Both the position numbers and the translations under genes were made by a program. This document shows positions 29,335-40,949 of a DNA stretch of 59,909 nt, piece by piece. The notes below the pieces were generated by a model. It did no database searches. It was not told where the DNA came from and saw only the letters and a list, made by a program, of their open reading frames with translations. The stretch is from Ahrensia sp. GTDB taxonomy: Bacteria > Pseudomonadota > Alphaproteobacteria > Rhizobiales > Rhizobiaceae. How positions within the stretch are numbered: the first letter of the stretch is position 1; every line of letters begins with the position of its first letter. Where the stretch lies: NCBI GenBank assembly GCA_028817895.1, contig JAPPOQ010000019.1, positions 1 through 59,909 of the forward strand, in the 5' to 3' direction.

Positions 29335-30119
29335 TGGTTGAACTCGCACTCCCCAAAAATTCCCGTATTGAAGACGGCAAGGTCTGGACGAAGATCGCGG
29401 CGGATGCGCAGGCGCCGACGCGGGAGTTTCAGATCTATCGCTGGTCGCCGGATGATGACGGCAATCCGCGGGTCGACACATACACAGTCAACACCGATGA
29501 TTGCGGCCCGATGGTTCTCGACGCGCTGATCTGGATCAAATCCAACATCGATTCAACGCTGACCTTCCGCCGCTCTTGCCGCGAAGGTATTTGCGGCTCT
29601 TGTGCCATGAACATCGATGGCACGAACACGCTGGCCTGCACCAAGGGGATGGATGAGGTCTCCGGCGCCATCAAGATTTACCCGCTGCCGCATATGCCGG
29701 TGGTGAAGGACCTGGTGCCCGATTTGACGCATTTTTACGCCCAGCATCGCTCGATCGAGCCGTATTTGAAAACGGTTACGCCGACGCCAGAGCGGGAATG
29801 GAAACAATCGCCGGATGACCGCGAAAAAATGGATGGGCTGTATGAGTGCATTCTGTGCGCCTGCTGCTCGACATCCTGCCCGTCCTATTGGTGGAATGGT
29901 GATCGCTATCTCGGCCCGGCCATCCTCCTGCAGGCCTATCGATGGCTCATCGACTCGCGCGATGAAGCGACCGGCGAACGACTGGACAATCTCGAAGACC
30001 CATTCCGCCTCTATCGCTGCCACACGATCATGAACTGTACCCAGGCTTGCCCGAAGGGCCTGAACCCAGCCAAGGCGATTGCAGAAATCAAGAAGATGAT
30101 GGTGGAGCGGCGGGTTTAG
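29334..30119 (+). CDS. sdhB: Succinate dehydrogenase iron-sulfur subunit
   Basis: 261 residues. The [2Fe-2S] loop [15 protein letters not shown] and its distal CTKG, followed by the [4Fe-4S]/[3Fe-4S] clusters [16 protein letters not shown] and [17 protein letters not shown], are complete. It passes electrons from SdhA to ubiquinone. The ATG shares a base with the vapD stop, so its translation may depend on ribosomes leaving vapD, unusual for a core respiratory subunit. Confidence 0.97.
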   Translation: MVELALPKNSRIEDGKVWTKIAADAQAPTREFQIYRWSPDDDGNPRVDTYTVNTDDCGPMVLDALIWIKSNIDSTLTFRRSCREGICGSCAMNIDGTNTLACTKGMDEVSGAIKIYPLPHMPVVKDLVPDLTHFYAQHRSIEPYLKTVTPTPEREWKQSPDDREKMDGLYECILCACCSTSCPSYWWNGDRYLGPAILLQAYRWLIDSRDEATGERLDNLEDPFRLYRCHTIMNCTQACPKGLNPAKAIAEIKKMMVERRV

Positions 30120-30232
30120 GCGCGGCGCGTTCCAGGTGCCAGCTTGGTTCAATCAATCTCATCGTCGACCGGCGTGTCGCACTCGTGTCTGCTGTATGTC
30201 GCAGGATGCAGTCGGCTATTGCGAAACCGCTT

Positions 30233-30370
30233 TCAACCTTCCTGCGTGAACCGCCACTGGCCTGAGATTTGGCCCTGAAGTTGTTTGAACACGCGGGTGA
30301 GATGCGGTTGGTCGGCAAAGCCGCAGGTCAGCGCGATGTCAATCAGCGGGCACCCAAGATCGTCCATCAT
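30233..30370 (-). pseudogene. Remnant of an AraC-family DNA-binding domain
   Basis: A 45-codon open frame encodes only the second helix-turn-helix of an AraC regulator: IDIALTCGFADQPHLTRVF followed by KQLQGQISGQWRF. An AraC domain needs about 100 residues and an effector domain is missing, and a stop codon lies a few codons upstream in frame, so this is a fragment. It lies directly beside the truncated end of the cyclase gene. No function is expected. Confidence 0.75.
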
Positions 30371-30400
30371 GTCCGCAAATCGTCAGCTTCGGCATGCCTC

Positions 30401-31692
30401 TCAGCTCACTGACCCGGCGCTGAACAGTTCGATTGGGGCGGAAATTCCCCGCAACTCATGTTGTCCAAGCGTTTGTAGCTGATCCGCGTTCAACACCGCT
30501 TTCGTGACGGCTTGCGAAACCACAAATGCGTGATCGTTCTGTTTCGCCCATTCTTTAATACGTGACGCCGTGTTCACGGCTCTGGGCCGGTCACTGTGAA
30601 CTCCAGGCGTCTATCATCACCAATTGCGGCGGCAAATACCGATCCGCCATGCAGCGCGATTGCAATATGGAATGGCGTTACACCCTGTTTCGCCCGTCTC
30701 TTGTTTTCTTCCGCCAGGCTTTGCATGAGGCCTTGTCCAGCCAACACTGCCTTCTGCGCGGCTACCTCATATGAGCTTTCCAGCCCGAAAATGCACAGCA
30801 CGCCGTCGCCAATGAACTTGTCGACGATACCGTCATGGTCGAGCACGGCGTCCATGACCAGCCCGCGATAGGTGGTGAGCAGAGCGGCGGTGTCTGCAGG
30901 TGACCTGTCGCCGCTGAGCGCTGTGAAGTTGCGCATATCGACGAACATCACCACCACCTCGCGTTCGCTGTCCCGACGCAGTGTTTGCAGGTCGGTATCG
31001 GACATTTGGCTTGTCAGCTCGCTCGGCAGAAAGCGGTTCCGATTGTGGCTTTCCTCCAATTCGTGCGCGATGGTTTCCATCAGTCTGCGCGAGCGCATGA
31101 TGGCCAAGCCAACAATGGTTGCCAGCACGGCGAGCATGATGAGCCGCACACCATTGGGCGGCGGAGAATACATCAGCAACAACTCGTCCAGCACCCGTGC
31201 GGTAGGGTCGACCGGAAGTGAGATGTCTGACGCGAGCAGGAGCACCACGCCGCTTATCAGGCCAACAGACACCGCCGCGTGAACCACAATGCGGTATCGC
31301 AACACCTGCAAAACCAAGACGAGCGCGAGCATGAGGACCGGAGGGCTTGCCAGGGCGAACAAGGAGTTGGTCTGCGCATCTCGAATGTCAAAATAGATGT
31401 TGGCGAGGACCAGCGCGACTTCCAGCATCGCAAAGACGAAACCGTGCCAGGGGTGATAATGGGCGGATCGCGCCAGGCAGTAGGACGCAAAACCAAGATC
31501 TATGTAAAGCGCGGTGACCGCGAGAGCGGCATAGAGCTCCGATCGCCGCAACTCCACGGTTTCCGCGGGAAGCTGAAACAACAAGGCAACGACTGTGAGG
31601 CACAGGATGGTGCTCACCAGCATTCGGACCCGGCCAATAAGCGCCTCCGCCTCCGCGTCGGAGCGCGCGATCATGCTGGCAGCAAATGTCAT
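30401..31692 (-). pseudogene. Class III adenylate/guanylate cyclase, frameshifted near the C-terminus
   Basis: The frame from ATG 31692 encodes an N-terminal six-helix membrane region (about residues 20-200) and a class III cyclase domain with metal-binding Asp in MFVDMRNFTALSGDRSP and GDGVLCIFG. It stops at 30574 after TVTGPEP. In the next frame the sequence continues as AVNTASRIKEWAKQNDHAF and on to 30401, which is the missing last 50-60 residues. Two extra bases at 30581-30582 (or one missing) explain this. It would be a 429-residue cyclase if repaired. Confidence 0.85.
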
Positions 31693-31890
31693 CGGCCGAG
31701 GCCGCGCGGTTCGCCACCTTCAGTTCACGGTCCCTTGCTGTGGCACTCTCTTCGGCCAGGGTAGCTTGGGGTATGATGGTCTCACAAGTCGCAGCGCCTG
31801 CTTGACTTGTGGTCCTTGTCCGCTTTCGGTTCTGTCTGGGGCCTTTGAGCACCCCTGTCGATCAAGGTGGATATTCTGGGGAGGAGTGTT

Positions 31891-32790
31891 ATGGCAAAGG
31901 TCTGCGTAATCGGGCTGGGCGATATGGGGTCTGGCCTGGCGAAAAACCTGCTTGCTGCGGGGTTCGACGTTTCGGGATATGATCTCAAACCGAACCGCAT
32001 GGCGGACTTTCTGGCCATGGGCGGTTTGGAGGCCAGCTCAACGGAAGAGGCGGCGCAGGGCTGTGATGCGGCCTTTGTCATGGTCATGCATGGCGGGGAG
32101 GCGGAAACTGTTCTCTTTGGCGAGGCGGGCAATGGCGGTCTCGTCTCTGCGCTGCCCGCCGGTGCTGTCGTGATCATATCGGCGACAATCAAACCGGGCG
32201 AAATGCGCGCCTTGGGCGAGCGCTTGGTTGGCCATGATCTGCAACTCGTCGATAGTCCCGTGAGCGGCGGGCGACCTGGGGCGCAGAACGGAACGCTGAC
32301 CATGATGGCGGCCGGGTCTGAGTCCGCAATGGGTCGCGCGCAGCCCTTTATGGAGGCGGTCAGCGGCACGATCCACCGAGTGGGCGACGAGATCGGCATG
32401 GGGCAAACGGTCAAGGCGTGTTTGCAATCGCTGATCGGCTCGATCTTCACCGGTGCATTCGAAGCAACGGCTTTGGCGGCAAAGGCCGGTGTTTCAGGCG
32501 AAGTGCTGCACAAGGTGTTTTCCACGTCTGCCGCCGGATGCGGCATCGTCAATGGTTCGCTCGACAATGTCATGAACCGGCGGTTTGAAAAGACCGGCAG
32601 CCACATCAATACGATGCACAAGGATCTCACCATCGCGCTCGATCTTGCTATGGAGCTTGGCGTTCCGCTGTTCACAGCCTCCACTGCGATGCAGATGTTT
32701 CAAGCCGGTCGCACGCGCCATCCGGAAGGCGACAATCAGTCGGTGGCACTGATCACGGAAGAGATCATTGGAACAGGGCTGAAGCGGTGA
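31891..32790 (+). CDS. NAD(P)-dependent 3-hydroxyacid-type dehydrogenase (LtnD-like)
   Basis: 299 residues from ATG 31891, behind GGGGAGGAG. Rossmann motif VIGLGDMGSGLAKNLL, SATIKPGE, the substrate motif DSPVSGGRPGAQNGTLT, catalytic lysine in GMGQTVKACLQ and HKDLTIALDLA are typical of the beta-hydroxyacid dehydrogenase family; the sequence best resembles L-threonate dehydrogenase (LtnD). Substrate choice is inferred. The next gene starts in a GTGA overlap, so the two act together in a sugar-acid pathway. Confidence 0.85.
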   Translation: MAKVCVIGLGDMGSGLAKNLLAAGFDVSGYDLKPNRMADFLAMGGLEASSTEEAAQGCDAAFVMVMHGGEAETVLFGEAGNGGLVSALPAGAVVIISATIKPGEMRALGERLVGHDLQLVDSPVSGGRPGAQNGTLTMMAAGSESAMGRAQPFMEAVSGTIHRVGDEIGMGQTVKACLQSLIGSIFTGAFEATALAAKAGVSGEVLHKVFSTSAAGCGIVNGSLDNVMNRRFEKTGSHINTMHKDLTIALDLAMELGVPLFTASTAMQMFQAGRTRHPEGDNQSVALITEEIIGTGLKR

Positions 32791-33653
32791 AGACCGGCGT
32801 TATCACTGACGGCATCAGTCGTGATCTGGGTCACGCGCTTTCCGTAATGGACGAGTTCGGCCTGCATTATGCCGAGCTGCAATTCATCGGCGACAAGGAG
32901 GTTGGCGATCTTGACGCGGCTGAGCGCTCGGCAGCGCTTGCGTTGATCCGCAAACACGAAAAGAGCGTGTCCTGCATCTCAAGGCATCTCTTTGCCGGTC
33001 AGGTGATGGCCACCGCCAGACCCGGCGATGCTGAGCATCAACGCCACATGGAGGCGCTGAAGCGCTGCATCGACATGGCGCATCAGTTTGACTGTTCCAC
33101 CGTGCGCATCATGACGGGAAAGAAGGAGGCGATCCTTTGGGGGGCTCATGGCGCTGAAAGATGGAACGTCGCCAAGGGAGCCTGGGATGCGCAGCTTCCC
33201 CTCATCGCACCTGCGGTGGAGGTCGCGCGCAAGGAAAATATCAGGCTTGTTGTGGAGACCGGAAACGGCACTATGGTCAATTCCTGTTACACGGCGCGCA
33301 AACTCATCGATGATCTCGATGCCAGGGACACGCTGAAAGTTCTCTGGGACCCGGCCAACAATTGCTGGTGCAACGAGATCGCTTATCCTGATGGCTATGC
33401 TTTGCTGCGGGACGGCTATCTCGGCCACATCCATATCAAAGATGTTTGTGCCGATCTGCCGCGCGCCACTCTTGAAGTGCGGCCCATGGGAGAGGGGCAG
33501 CTTGGCGGGCAGTTTCAACCCATCGCTGACGCGCTGCGTGCGGACGGCTATGATGGCGTTATCTCATATGAGAGCGTCTATCACCCCGGCGATGGCGACT
33601 TCGAAGCGGGCTTTCGCGGCAATATCGGGCGATTTCTGGATTATTTCGGTTAG
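32787..33653 (+). CDS. Sugar phosphate isomerase/epimerase (xylose isomerase-like TIM barrel)
   Basis: 288 residues from GTG 32787 (overlaps the previous stop). Motifs HAGEL-type EFGLHYAELQFIG, VETGNGTMVNS, KVLWDPANNCWCNEIAYPDG and HIHIKDVCADL place the metal ligands of the AP-endonuclease family 2 barrel. Likely an isomerase in four-carbon sugar-acid catabolism with the linked dehydrogenase. The stop codon TAG is supplied by the first bases of repeat copy 2, so the natural C-terminus could have been longer. Confidence 0.82.
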   Translation: MKTGVITDGISRDLGHALSVMDEFGLHYAELQFIGDKEVGDLDAAERSAALALIRKHEKSVSCISRHLFAGQVMATARPGDAEHQRHMEALKRCIDMAHQFDCSTVRIMTGKKEAILWGAHGAERWNVAKGAWDAQLPLIAPAVEVARKENIRLVVETGNGTMVNSCYTARKLIDDLDARDTLKVLWDPANNCWCNEIAYPDGYALLRDGYLGHIHIKDVCADLPRATLEVRPMGEGQLGGQFQPIADALRADGYDGVISYESVYHPGDGDFEAGFRGNIGRFLDYFG

Positions 33654-33811
33654 AGCAAATCTCGCCCAGATTGAATCGTTTGAGCGCAGGGAGTTTGTGA
33701 CCTGACAAGGCGCGTGCGATGCCGCGGTGCGGGCACCACAAGTTCGTGCGCAACGCAGTCAGGGCGCAAAGAAACAAGTTCAAACGATTGCAAACTACTT
33801 CTCATTTTCAT
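33650..33811 (-). CDS. Repeat-encoded small ORF (copy 2)
   Basis: 53 codons, MKMRSSLQSFELVSLRPD to TPCAQTIQSGRDLL, the same frame as in repeat copies 1 and 3. The TAA stop uses the repeat's terminal TA. Low confidence that it is expressed. Confidence 0.2.
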   Translation of the reverse strand: MKMRSSLQSFELVSLRPDCVAHELVVPAPRHRTRLVRSQTPCAQTIQSGRDLL

Positions 33812-33961
33812 TGTCTTGTACATTGCTTGCTTGGGTGTCTTTTCCGCTCTGGCGGCGTCGAAATCCTCGCGCGATGCCCAGCATCGCTCTGCGGTGTTCT
33901 CCTTGCCAGATCGAAAAATCCATCCCATCAAACTGCTCCAATCTGGACGAGACTTGCTCCA
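33651..33961. repeat. MITE-like repeat, copy 2
   Basis: 311-bp copy of the repeat at 21352-21690. The left end TAGAGCAAATCTCGCCCAG makes the stop codon of the preceding isomerase gene; the right end reads GACTTGCTCCA, so its terminal TA is changed to CA. The interior shares GGGAGTTTGTGACC and CTCGCGCGATG blocks with the other copies. It lies 20 bp from the atp operon terminator. Confidence 0.85.
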
Positions 33962-33980
33962 GGGCAAGTGTGCACCAGGC

Positions 33981-34015
33981 AAAGAAAACGGGCCGTGCCG
34001 ACATGGCATGACCCG
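33981..34015 (-). terminator. Rho-independent terminator of the atp operon
   Basis: On the minus strand CGGGTCATGCC pairs with GGCACGGCCCG (one mismatch and one G-U pair) and is followed by TTTTCTTT. It starts 28 nt after the atpC stop. Confidence 0.75.
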
Positions 34016-34042
34016 CCGAAAGTCATGATCTGACCGAAAGCT

Positions 34043-34459
34043 TTATGCAGGAAGGATGGACGGTTCCATGTGGTTGAGCTGATCAAGGTAGGAGCGGGCA
34101 TTTGCGGCCTTCGCCTCATCACCTGCAGCATGGTGCTTGTCATAATCTTCCTGCGCGATGCGCTTCTGCTCTTCAAACATCTCGCGTGTCAGGTCTTTCT
34201 GAGGCACCGCGAATTCTGCAAGGATGGTGACGCCCGCAGGGCTGATATCGGCAAAGCCGCCGCGCACGAAATAGCTGGTTTCACCGCCTTCCGTGAGATT
34301 TGCCGTGACAAGACCAGGCCGAAGGCTGGTCATGACGGGCGCATGCCCGGCCAAAACACCCATGTCGCCTTCCGTTCCCGGCAGGGTCACGATCTGCGCA
34401 TCGCCGGATGCAAGAAGCTCCTCCGGCGACACCAGTTCGAATGTGAAATTGTCAGCCAT
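34043..34459 (-). CDS. atpC: ATP synthase F1 epsilon subunit
   Basis: 138 residues. TFELVSPEELLASGDAQIVTLPGTEGDMGVLAGHAP is the conserved N-terminal beta-barrel; the C-terminal helices (EEQKRIAQEDYDKHHAAG) regulate rotation. It is the last gene of atpHAGDC, 6 nt after atpD, and is followed by a terminator. Confidence 0.96.
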   Translation of the reverse strand: MADNFTFELVSPEELLASGDAQIVTLPGTEGDMGVLAGHAPVMTSLRPGLVTANLTEGGETSYFVRGGFADISPAGVTILAEFAVPQKDLTREMFEEQKRIAQEDYDKHHAAGDEAKAANARSYLDQLNHMEPSILPA

Positions 34460-34465
34460 CGTGCC

Positions 34466-36252
<1,787 letters not shown>

Positions 36253-36264
36253 GGCCAAACACTA

Positions 36265-37152
36265 TCACAACGCTTCTGCGCCCGAAATAATCTCGATGAG
36301 TTCCTTGGTGATCTGAGCCTGGCGCTGGCGGTTATAGGTCAGCGTCAGCTTGTCGATCATCTCGCCCGCATTGCGGGTCGCATTGTCCATCGCCGACATG
36401 CGCGCGCCCTGCTCGGAGGCCGCATTTTCCAGCAATGCGCGGAAAATCTGCACCGCAACATTGCGCGGCAACAGATCTTCGAGAATTTCCGACTCATCGG
36501 GCTCATAATCATACATTGTCGAGGCGGAGTTGGCCTCCGGCTCACTGTCCACCGCGGCAATTTCGGGCGGAATCACCTGCTGCGCCGTCGGAATCTGGCT
36601 AATGACCGACTTGAACTCGGCATAAAACAGCGTTGCAATGTCGAACTCGCCCGAATCGAACAGGTCCAGCACCTGTTTGGCGATGGCATTGGCGTTTTCA
36701 AAGCCAACATGTTTGACATCGCGCAGATCGACCGTCGGCAGCATGAGATCGGCAAATTCGCGCTTCAAAATGTCAGCGCCTTTCTTGCCAATCGGCAAAA
36801 TCTTGACCTGCTTGCCGGAGGCACGCAATTCGCGCGCCTTGTCTCGAGCCAGCCGCGCGATAGATGAGTTGAAGCCGCCGCAAAGGCCGCGTTCGGCCGT
36901 TGCCACCACCAGAAGATGAGTCTGATCGTTGCCGGTTCCCGAGAGCAGTTTGGGTGCGCTTTCGGAATCGCCGATCGCGGAAGCAATATTGGCCATCACA
37001 GCATCCATGCGCTGCGAAAACGGACGGGCCGATTCCGCAGCCTGCTGGGCGCGGCGCAGCTTTGCCGCCGCGACCATTTGCATGGCCTTGGTGATCTTCT
37101 GCGTCGCCTTGACCGAGGCGATCCGGTTTCTAAGGTCCTTCAGTGAAGCCAT
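36265..37152 (-). CDS. atpG: ATP synthase F1 gamma subunit
   Basis: 295 residues. N-terminal [36 protein letters not shown] and the C-terminal [36 protein letters not shown] helices form the rotor coiled coil. [17 protein letters not shown] marks the globular part. It sits 24 nt after atpA. Confidence 0.97.
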   Translation of the reverse strand: MASLKDLRNRIASVKATQKITKAMQMVAAAKLRRAQQAAESARPFSQRMDAVMANIASAIGDSESAPKLLSGTGNDQTHLLVVATAERGLCGGFNSSIARLARDKARELRASGKQVKILPIGKKGADILKREFADLMLPTVDLRDVKHVGFENANAIAKQVLDLFDSGEFDIATLFYAEFKSVISQIPTAQQVIPPEIAAVDSEPEANSASTMYDYEPDESEILEDLLPRNVAVQIFRALLENAASEQGARMSAMDNATRNAGEMIDKLTLTYNRQRQAQITKELIEIISGAEAL

Positions 37153-37176
37153 GGAGGGCTAATCCTTCCCAACGGC

Positions 37177-38706
37177 CTAGCTGAAGCCTTTGGCGAAAGC
37201 GTCGATTGCCGCTTTCAACTGGCCTTCGAGGTCGTCGTCCAACGCCTTCTTGGTTGCGATCGTATCGAGAAGCTCCTGATGCTCCGAACGCAGTGAAGCA
37301 AGCAGACCCTCTTCGAAATCGCCAACTTGGTTGACTTCAAGACCGTCCAGATAACCGTTCACACCGGCAAACAGCACGGCAACCTGTTCTTCCACCTTCA
37401 ACGGCGAGAATTGTGGTTGCTTCAGCAGTTCAGTCAAACGCGCTCCGCGATTGAGCAGGCGCTGTGTTGCCGCATCAAGGTCTGAACCAAACTGAGCAAA
37501 GGCGGCCATCTCACGATACTGCGCCAACTCACCTTTGATCGAACCGGCGACCTGTTTCATCGCCTTGATCTGCGCGGATGAACCCACGCGGGACACCGAC
37601 AGACCAACATTCACCGCCGGGCGAATGCCCTGGAAGAACAAATCCGTTTCAAGGAAGATCTGCCCATCGGTGATCGAGATCACGTTGGTTGGAATAAAGG
37701 CGGAAACGTCGTTGCCCTGGGTTTCAATAACCGGCAGGGCGGTCAGTGAACCATTGCCGGCGTCGTCGCCCATCTTGGCTGCACGCTCCAGAAGGCGCGA
37801 ATGCAGGTAGAAAACGTCACCGGGATAGGCTTCACGGCCGGGGGGGCGGCGAAGCAGCAGGGACATTTGGCGATAAGCAACGGCCTGTTTGGACAGATCG
37901 TCGTAGCCGATCAAGGCGTGCATGCCGTTGTCGCGGAAAAACTCGCCCATAGCGCAACCGGTAAACGGTGCCAAATACTGCATCGGCGCCGGGTCAGATG
38001 CGGTTGCCGCAACGATGATCGAATATTCCAGCGCGCCGCGTTCTTCGAGAACCTTCACGAACTGCGCAACGGTTGAGCGCTTCTGACCAACGGCGACATA
38101 GACGCAGTACAGCTTGTCTGTCTCGTCATCGCCCTTGTGAGCGGGTGCCTGGTTCAGGAAGGTGTCGAGAATGATGGCGGTTTTACCGGTCTGGCGGTCG
38201 CCAATCACCAATTCGCGCTGGCCACGGCCAACGGGGATAAGCGCATCGATCGCCTTCAGGCCGGTTGCCATCGGCTCATGCACCGATTTGCGCGGGATGA
38301 TGCCCGGAGCTTTCACATCCACACGGGCGCGGTTCTTGGCCTTGATCGGGCCCTTGCCGTCAATCGGATTGCCGAGACCGTCAACCACGCGGCCAAGCAA
38401 TTCCTTGCCGACGGGAACGTCCACAATTGCGCCGGTCCGCTTGACCGTGTCGCCTTCCTTAATCTCGCGGTCATTACCGAAGATCACGACACCGACATTG
38501 TCAGTTTCAAGGTTCAGCGCCATGCCGGAAATTCCACCGGGGAACTCCACCATTTCACCGGCCTGCACATTGTCGAGGCCGTACACGCGGGCGATACCAT
38601 CACCCACCGAAAGCACCTGACCGACCTCGGAAACCTCGGCCTCTTTGCCGAAATTCTTGATCTGGTCCTTCAAAATTGCGGAAATTTCCGCAGCGCGAAT
38701 ATCCAT
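37177..38706 (-). CDS. atpA: ATP synthase F1 alpha subunit
   Basis: 509 residues. N-terminal [23 protein letters not shown], Walker [11 protein letters not shown], the arginine-finger region [22 protein letters not shown] and the C-terminal helical domain are standard. The start ATG shares one base with the atpH stop (TAATG), which couples the two genes. Confidence 0.98.
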   Translation of the reverse strand: MDIRAAEISAILKDQIKNFGKEAEVSEVGQVLSVGDGIARVYGLDNVQAGEMVEFPGGISGMALNLETDNVGVVIFGNDREIKEGDTVKRTGAIVDVPVGKELLGRVVDGLGNPIDGKGPIKAKNRARVDVKAPGIIPRKSVHEPMATGLKAIDALIPVGRGQRELVIGDRQTGKTAIILDTFLNQAPAHKGDDETDKLYCVYVAVGQKRSTVAQFVKVLEERGALEYSIIVAATASDPAPMQYLAPFTGCAMGEFFRDNGMHALIGYDDLSKQAVAYRQMSLLLRRPPGREAYPGDVFYLHSRLLERAAKMGDDAGNGSLTALPVIETQGNDVSAFIPTNVISITDGQIFLETDLFFQGIRPAVNVGLSVSRVGSSAQIKAMKQVAGSIKGELAQYREMAAFAQFGSDLDAATQRLLNRGARLTELLKQPQFSPLKVEEQVAVLFAGVNGYLDGLEVNQVGDFEEGLLASLRSEHQELLDTIATKKALDDDLEGQLKAAIDAFAKGFS

Positions 38707-39278
38707 TATGCAGCCCCTTTAAGCGCGAGCTTCAGAGATGAGAGTTTGGTTTTCAGGGATGTGTCGATCTGGCGCGAACCGACCTTGACGATCATGCCGC
38801 CAAGCAGGGCCGAGTCGATGCTCACATCGAGGGCAACATCCTTGCCGACAACACCTTTGAGCGTTGTCTTGAGTGATTTTTCCTGCGCGGCAGTCAGTTT
38901 ATGAGCGACCGTGACGTCTGCGCTGACTTCGCCACGATGTTCCGCCAGCTTCTGGCGGAAGGAACGGATCATGTCCGGTACGGCGAACAGGCGACGATTG
39001 GCGGCGGCTACGCGAATGAAATTGCCGACCAACCCGGTGATCTTGGCCTTGTTCAGCACAGCGGAGATCGCATCTTGTTGCTCGTCCGCGGAAAAGACCG
39101 GAGACCGGATCAGACGCATTAGATCGTCGCTACCGTCCAACAACGCTGAGACACGACCGAGATCCTTTTCAACGGCGGGCAGCCTTTTTTCCGATGCGGC
39201 CAATTCGAACAAGGCAGACGCATAGCGCTCTGCCACTCCGGAAATCAGGCCGGATGCTGAGGAAGAAGAATTTGCCAA
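38706..39278 (-). CDS. atpH: ATP synthase F1 delta subunit
   Basis: 190 residues from TTG 39278, giving the family N-terminus [50 protein letters not shown]-type C-terminal strand motifs (here [17 protein letters not shown]) bind the F0 stalk. A longer frame to 39404 has no family support. It is the first gene of the operon; 39279-39488 holds the promoter region and nothing else recognisable. Confidence 0.93.
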   Translation of the reverse strand: MANSSSSASGLISGVAERYASALFELAASEKRLPAVEKDLGRVSALLDGSDDLMRLIRSPVFSADEQQDAISAVLNKAKITGLVGNFIRVAAANRRLFAVPDMIRSFRQKLAEHRGEVSADVTVAHKLTAAQEKSLKTTLKGVVGKDVALDVSIDSALLGGMIVKVGSRQIDTSLKTKLSSLKLALKGAA

Positions 39279-39488
39279 GGGTGAGCTTCTCTGGCGGTTT
39301 GGCACCACCGCCGATGCCAAATGGCCCTGCAAGTTGGTGCGCGACTTGTTGATTGTTTCAGGCCACGGACCATCACGTCCGCAAAGCCGCGGTTCCACTA
39401 GCATGCGTTTTTGGACGCCGCAACCGGCTTGGATGCTGCGCAGACGAATAGGTTTACGACTTTTGTCGGGTTTTTTGGCCGATATGCG

Positions 39489-39878
39489 TCAGGGAATGAT
39501 TTGCAGGGGATAAGCCAGCAGCCCAAAGCCTGCGGCGGCTTCAATCAGCAGGGCTGCGACGGTTTGTCCGTTGAAACTGCGGTCTGCAAGAAAGGAAATG
39601 ACGCGCCCGATCACCATGAAGACAAAGGCGGTACCGAGCGCCAGATAGATCAGCGGTTGGGCAAACAGAATCGCAGCCAGCGCGAAGCCCACCCAACTGC
39701 CACCGAAAGCGGATCGCAGTTCCGAAATACCGGAAGCGCTCATGTCATAAATCCCAAGAAAGCGCCCAAAGCGATGCGGGATCGTCATGAAGATCAGCCC
39801 CACAAGTAACGTCGCCAACGCGACGCAGAAAGCCAGCGTCTCTCCGGTGGTTTGAGGGGCAACGAATTCGATCGGCAT
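39489..39878 (-). CDS. DUF4345-like small membrane protein
   Basis: 129 residues with four hydrophobic helices and a conserved ASGISELRSAFGGSWVGFALAAILF segment (about residues 48-72), as in DUF4345-like proteins of proteobacteria. Function is unknown. It lies 31 nt downstream of the AbrB-type gene on the same strand, so it may be co-transcribed with it. Confidence 0.75.
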   Translation of the reverse strand: MPIEFVAPQTTGETLAFCVALATLLVGLIFMTIPHRFGRFLGIYDMSASGISELRSAFGGSWVGFALAAILFAQPLIYLALGTAFVFMVIGRVISFLADRSFNGQTVAALLIEAAAGFGLLAYPLQIIP

Positions 39879-39909
39879 CTCGTGACCTTCGCGTGATTCC
39901 TGCTCTCTT

Positions 39910-40944
39910 CTATATCCGGTCGCGGCTCAGAACCAGCGGTGTCAGAAACGTCAATATTGTGAGCCGCCAAACATGGTGGGCGGCCACAAAGGCCGGATCG
40001 GCGTTCATGAGGATTGCGGTGGCGGCCATCGCTTCCACGCCGCCGGGCGCGAAGGCAACGAGCAAGTGGGAAAGGGGGACATCGACAAATTGTCCAACCA
40101 CCAGAGCAGCGGCGAGGCAAGCGGCAAAGGCGATGAAAGTGACCGCGCCGCCTGCGGCAAGGCTGCTTTTTAGCGTCTCAAGCCGGACGCCCGAAAAGCG
40201 TGTGCCGATGACCGTTCCCATCACCGCAAAGGCGGGCCAGGACAGCCATTGCGGCACATCGCCGGCAACCCAGCCGAACAGATGGAGGGCCGTTGAAACG
40301 AACATGCCTCCCAGCAACAAAGCCGCCGGAACACGCAATCTTTGCAACAAAAAACCCAGACCCGCTGCGCCCAGCGTTGTGACGATCAGGCCCGCCAAGG
40401 CCATCGATGCGCGTGGAACGCCAGGTTCCCCCACCAGCCCGAAGCCGGCGATAGCAAATGGCACCAGTAGCGTAAGCGCGAGCACGCGAATGCTCTGGAC
40501 GACGCTGACAATTGCAATATCGCCCCGACCTTCAGTGGAAAGCCCCAGAATGTAGCTCAAATGTCCGGGCGTGGAGGAAAGGATCGCCGTGGCTCGGTCG
40601 AACCGCCAGTAATGGCGCAGAATGAGTGCGCCAAGCGCAAATGTCGCCACCGTGCTGACCGCGAGCGCGATGAAAGTGATGGGCCATTGACGAGCCGATT
40701 CGATCACATCCGGCGTCACGCCCGTGCCCATCGTCATACCGATGATGAGGAAAGCGAGATTGCGCATAGGCTGCAAAACGTCGAGATGCAGACCTGCAAG
40801 ACCGGCCAGAGTGATGGCAATGGCTGACCCCGTGAGCGCCGGGGCGGGAAGGCCGATCAGCGCTGCGACAAAGGCTCCCGCACCGCCCAGCGCCAGCGCA
40901 AGCAATGTGGCATGCCAGACCGATGGACTATCGGTCTGCGCCAT
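39910..40944 (-). CDS. AbrB family membrane protein
   Basis: 344 residues from ATG 40944, ten or so hydrophobic helices in two repeated halves. GLPAPALTGSAIAIT with the ILSSTPGHLSYILGLS and AFAPGGVEAMAATAIL half-repeats match the AbrB (AbrB-duplication) family, which includes ammonia monooxygenase-like membrane proteins misnamed in older annotation. Its start lies 6 nt after the tctA stop. The substrate is unknown. Confidence 0.82.
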   Translation of the reverse strand: MAQTDSPSVWHATLLALALGGAGAFVAALIGLPAPALTGSAIAITLAGLAGLHLDVLQPMRNLAFLIIGMTMGTGVTPDVIESARQWPITFIALAVSTVATFALGALILRHYWRFDRATAILSSTPGHLSYILGLSTEGRGDIAIVSVVQSIRVLALTLLVPFAIAGFGLVGEPGVPRASMALAGLIVTTLGAAGLGFLLQRLRVPAALLLGGMFVSTALHLFGWVAGDVPQWLSWPAFAVMGTVIGTRFSGVRLETLKSSLAAGGAVTFIAFAACLAAALVVGQFVDVPLSHLLVAFAPGGVEAMAATAILMNADPAFVAAHHVWRLTILTFLTPLVLSRDRI

Positions 40945-40949
40945 GGCGA

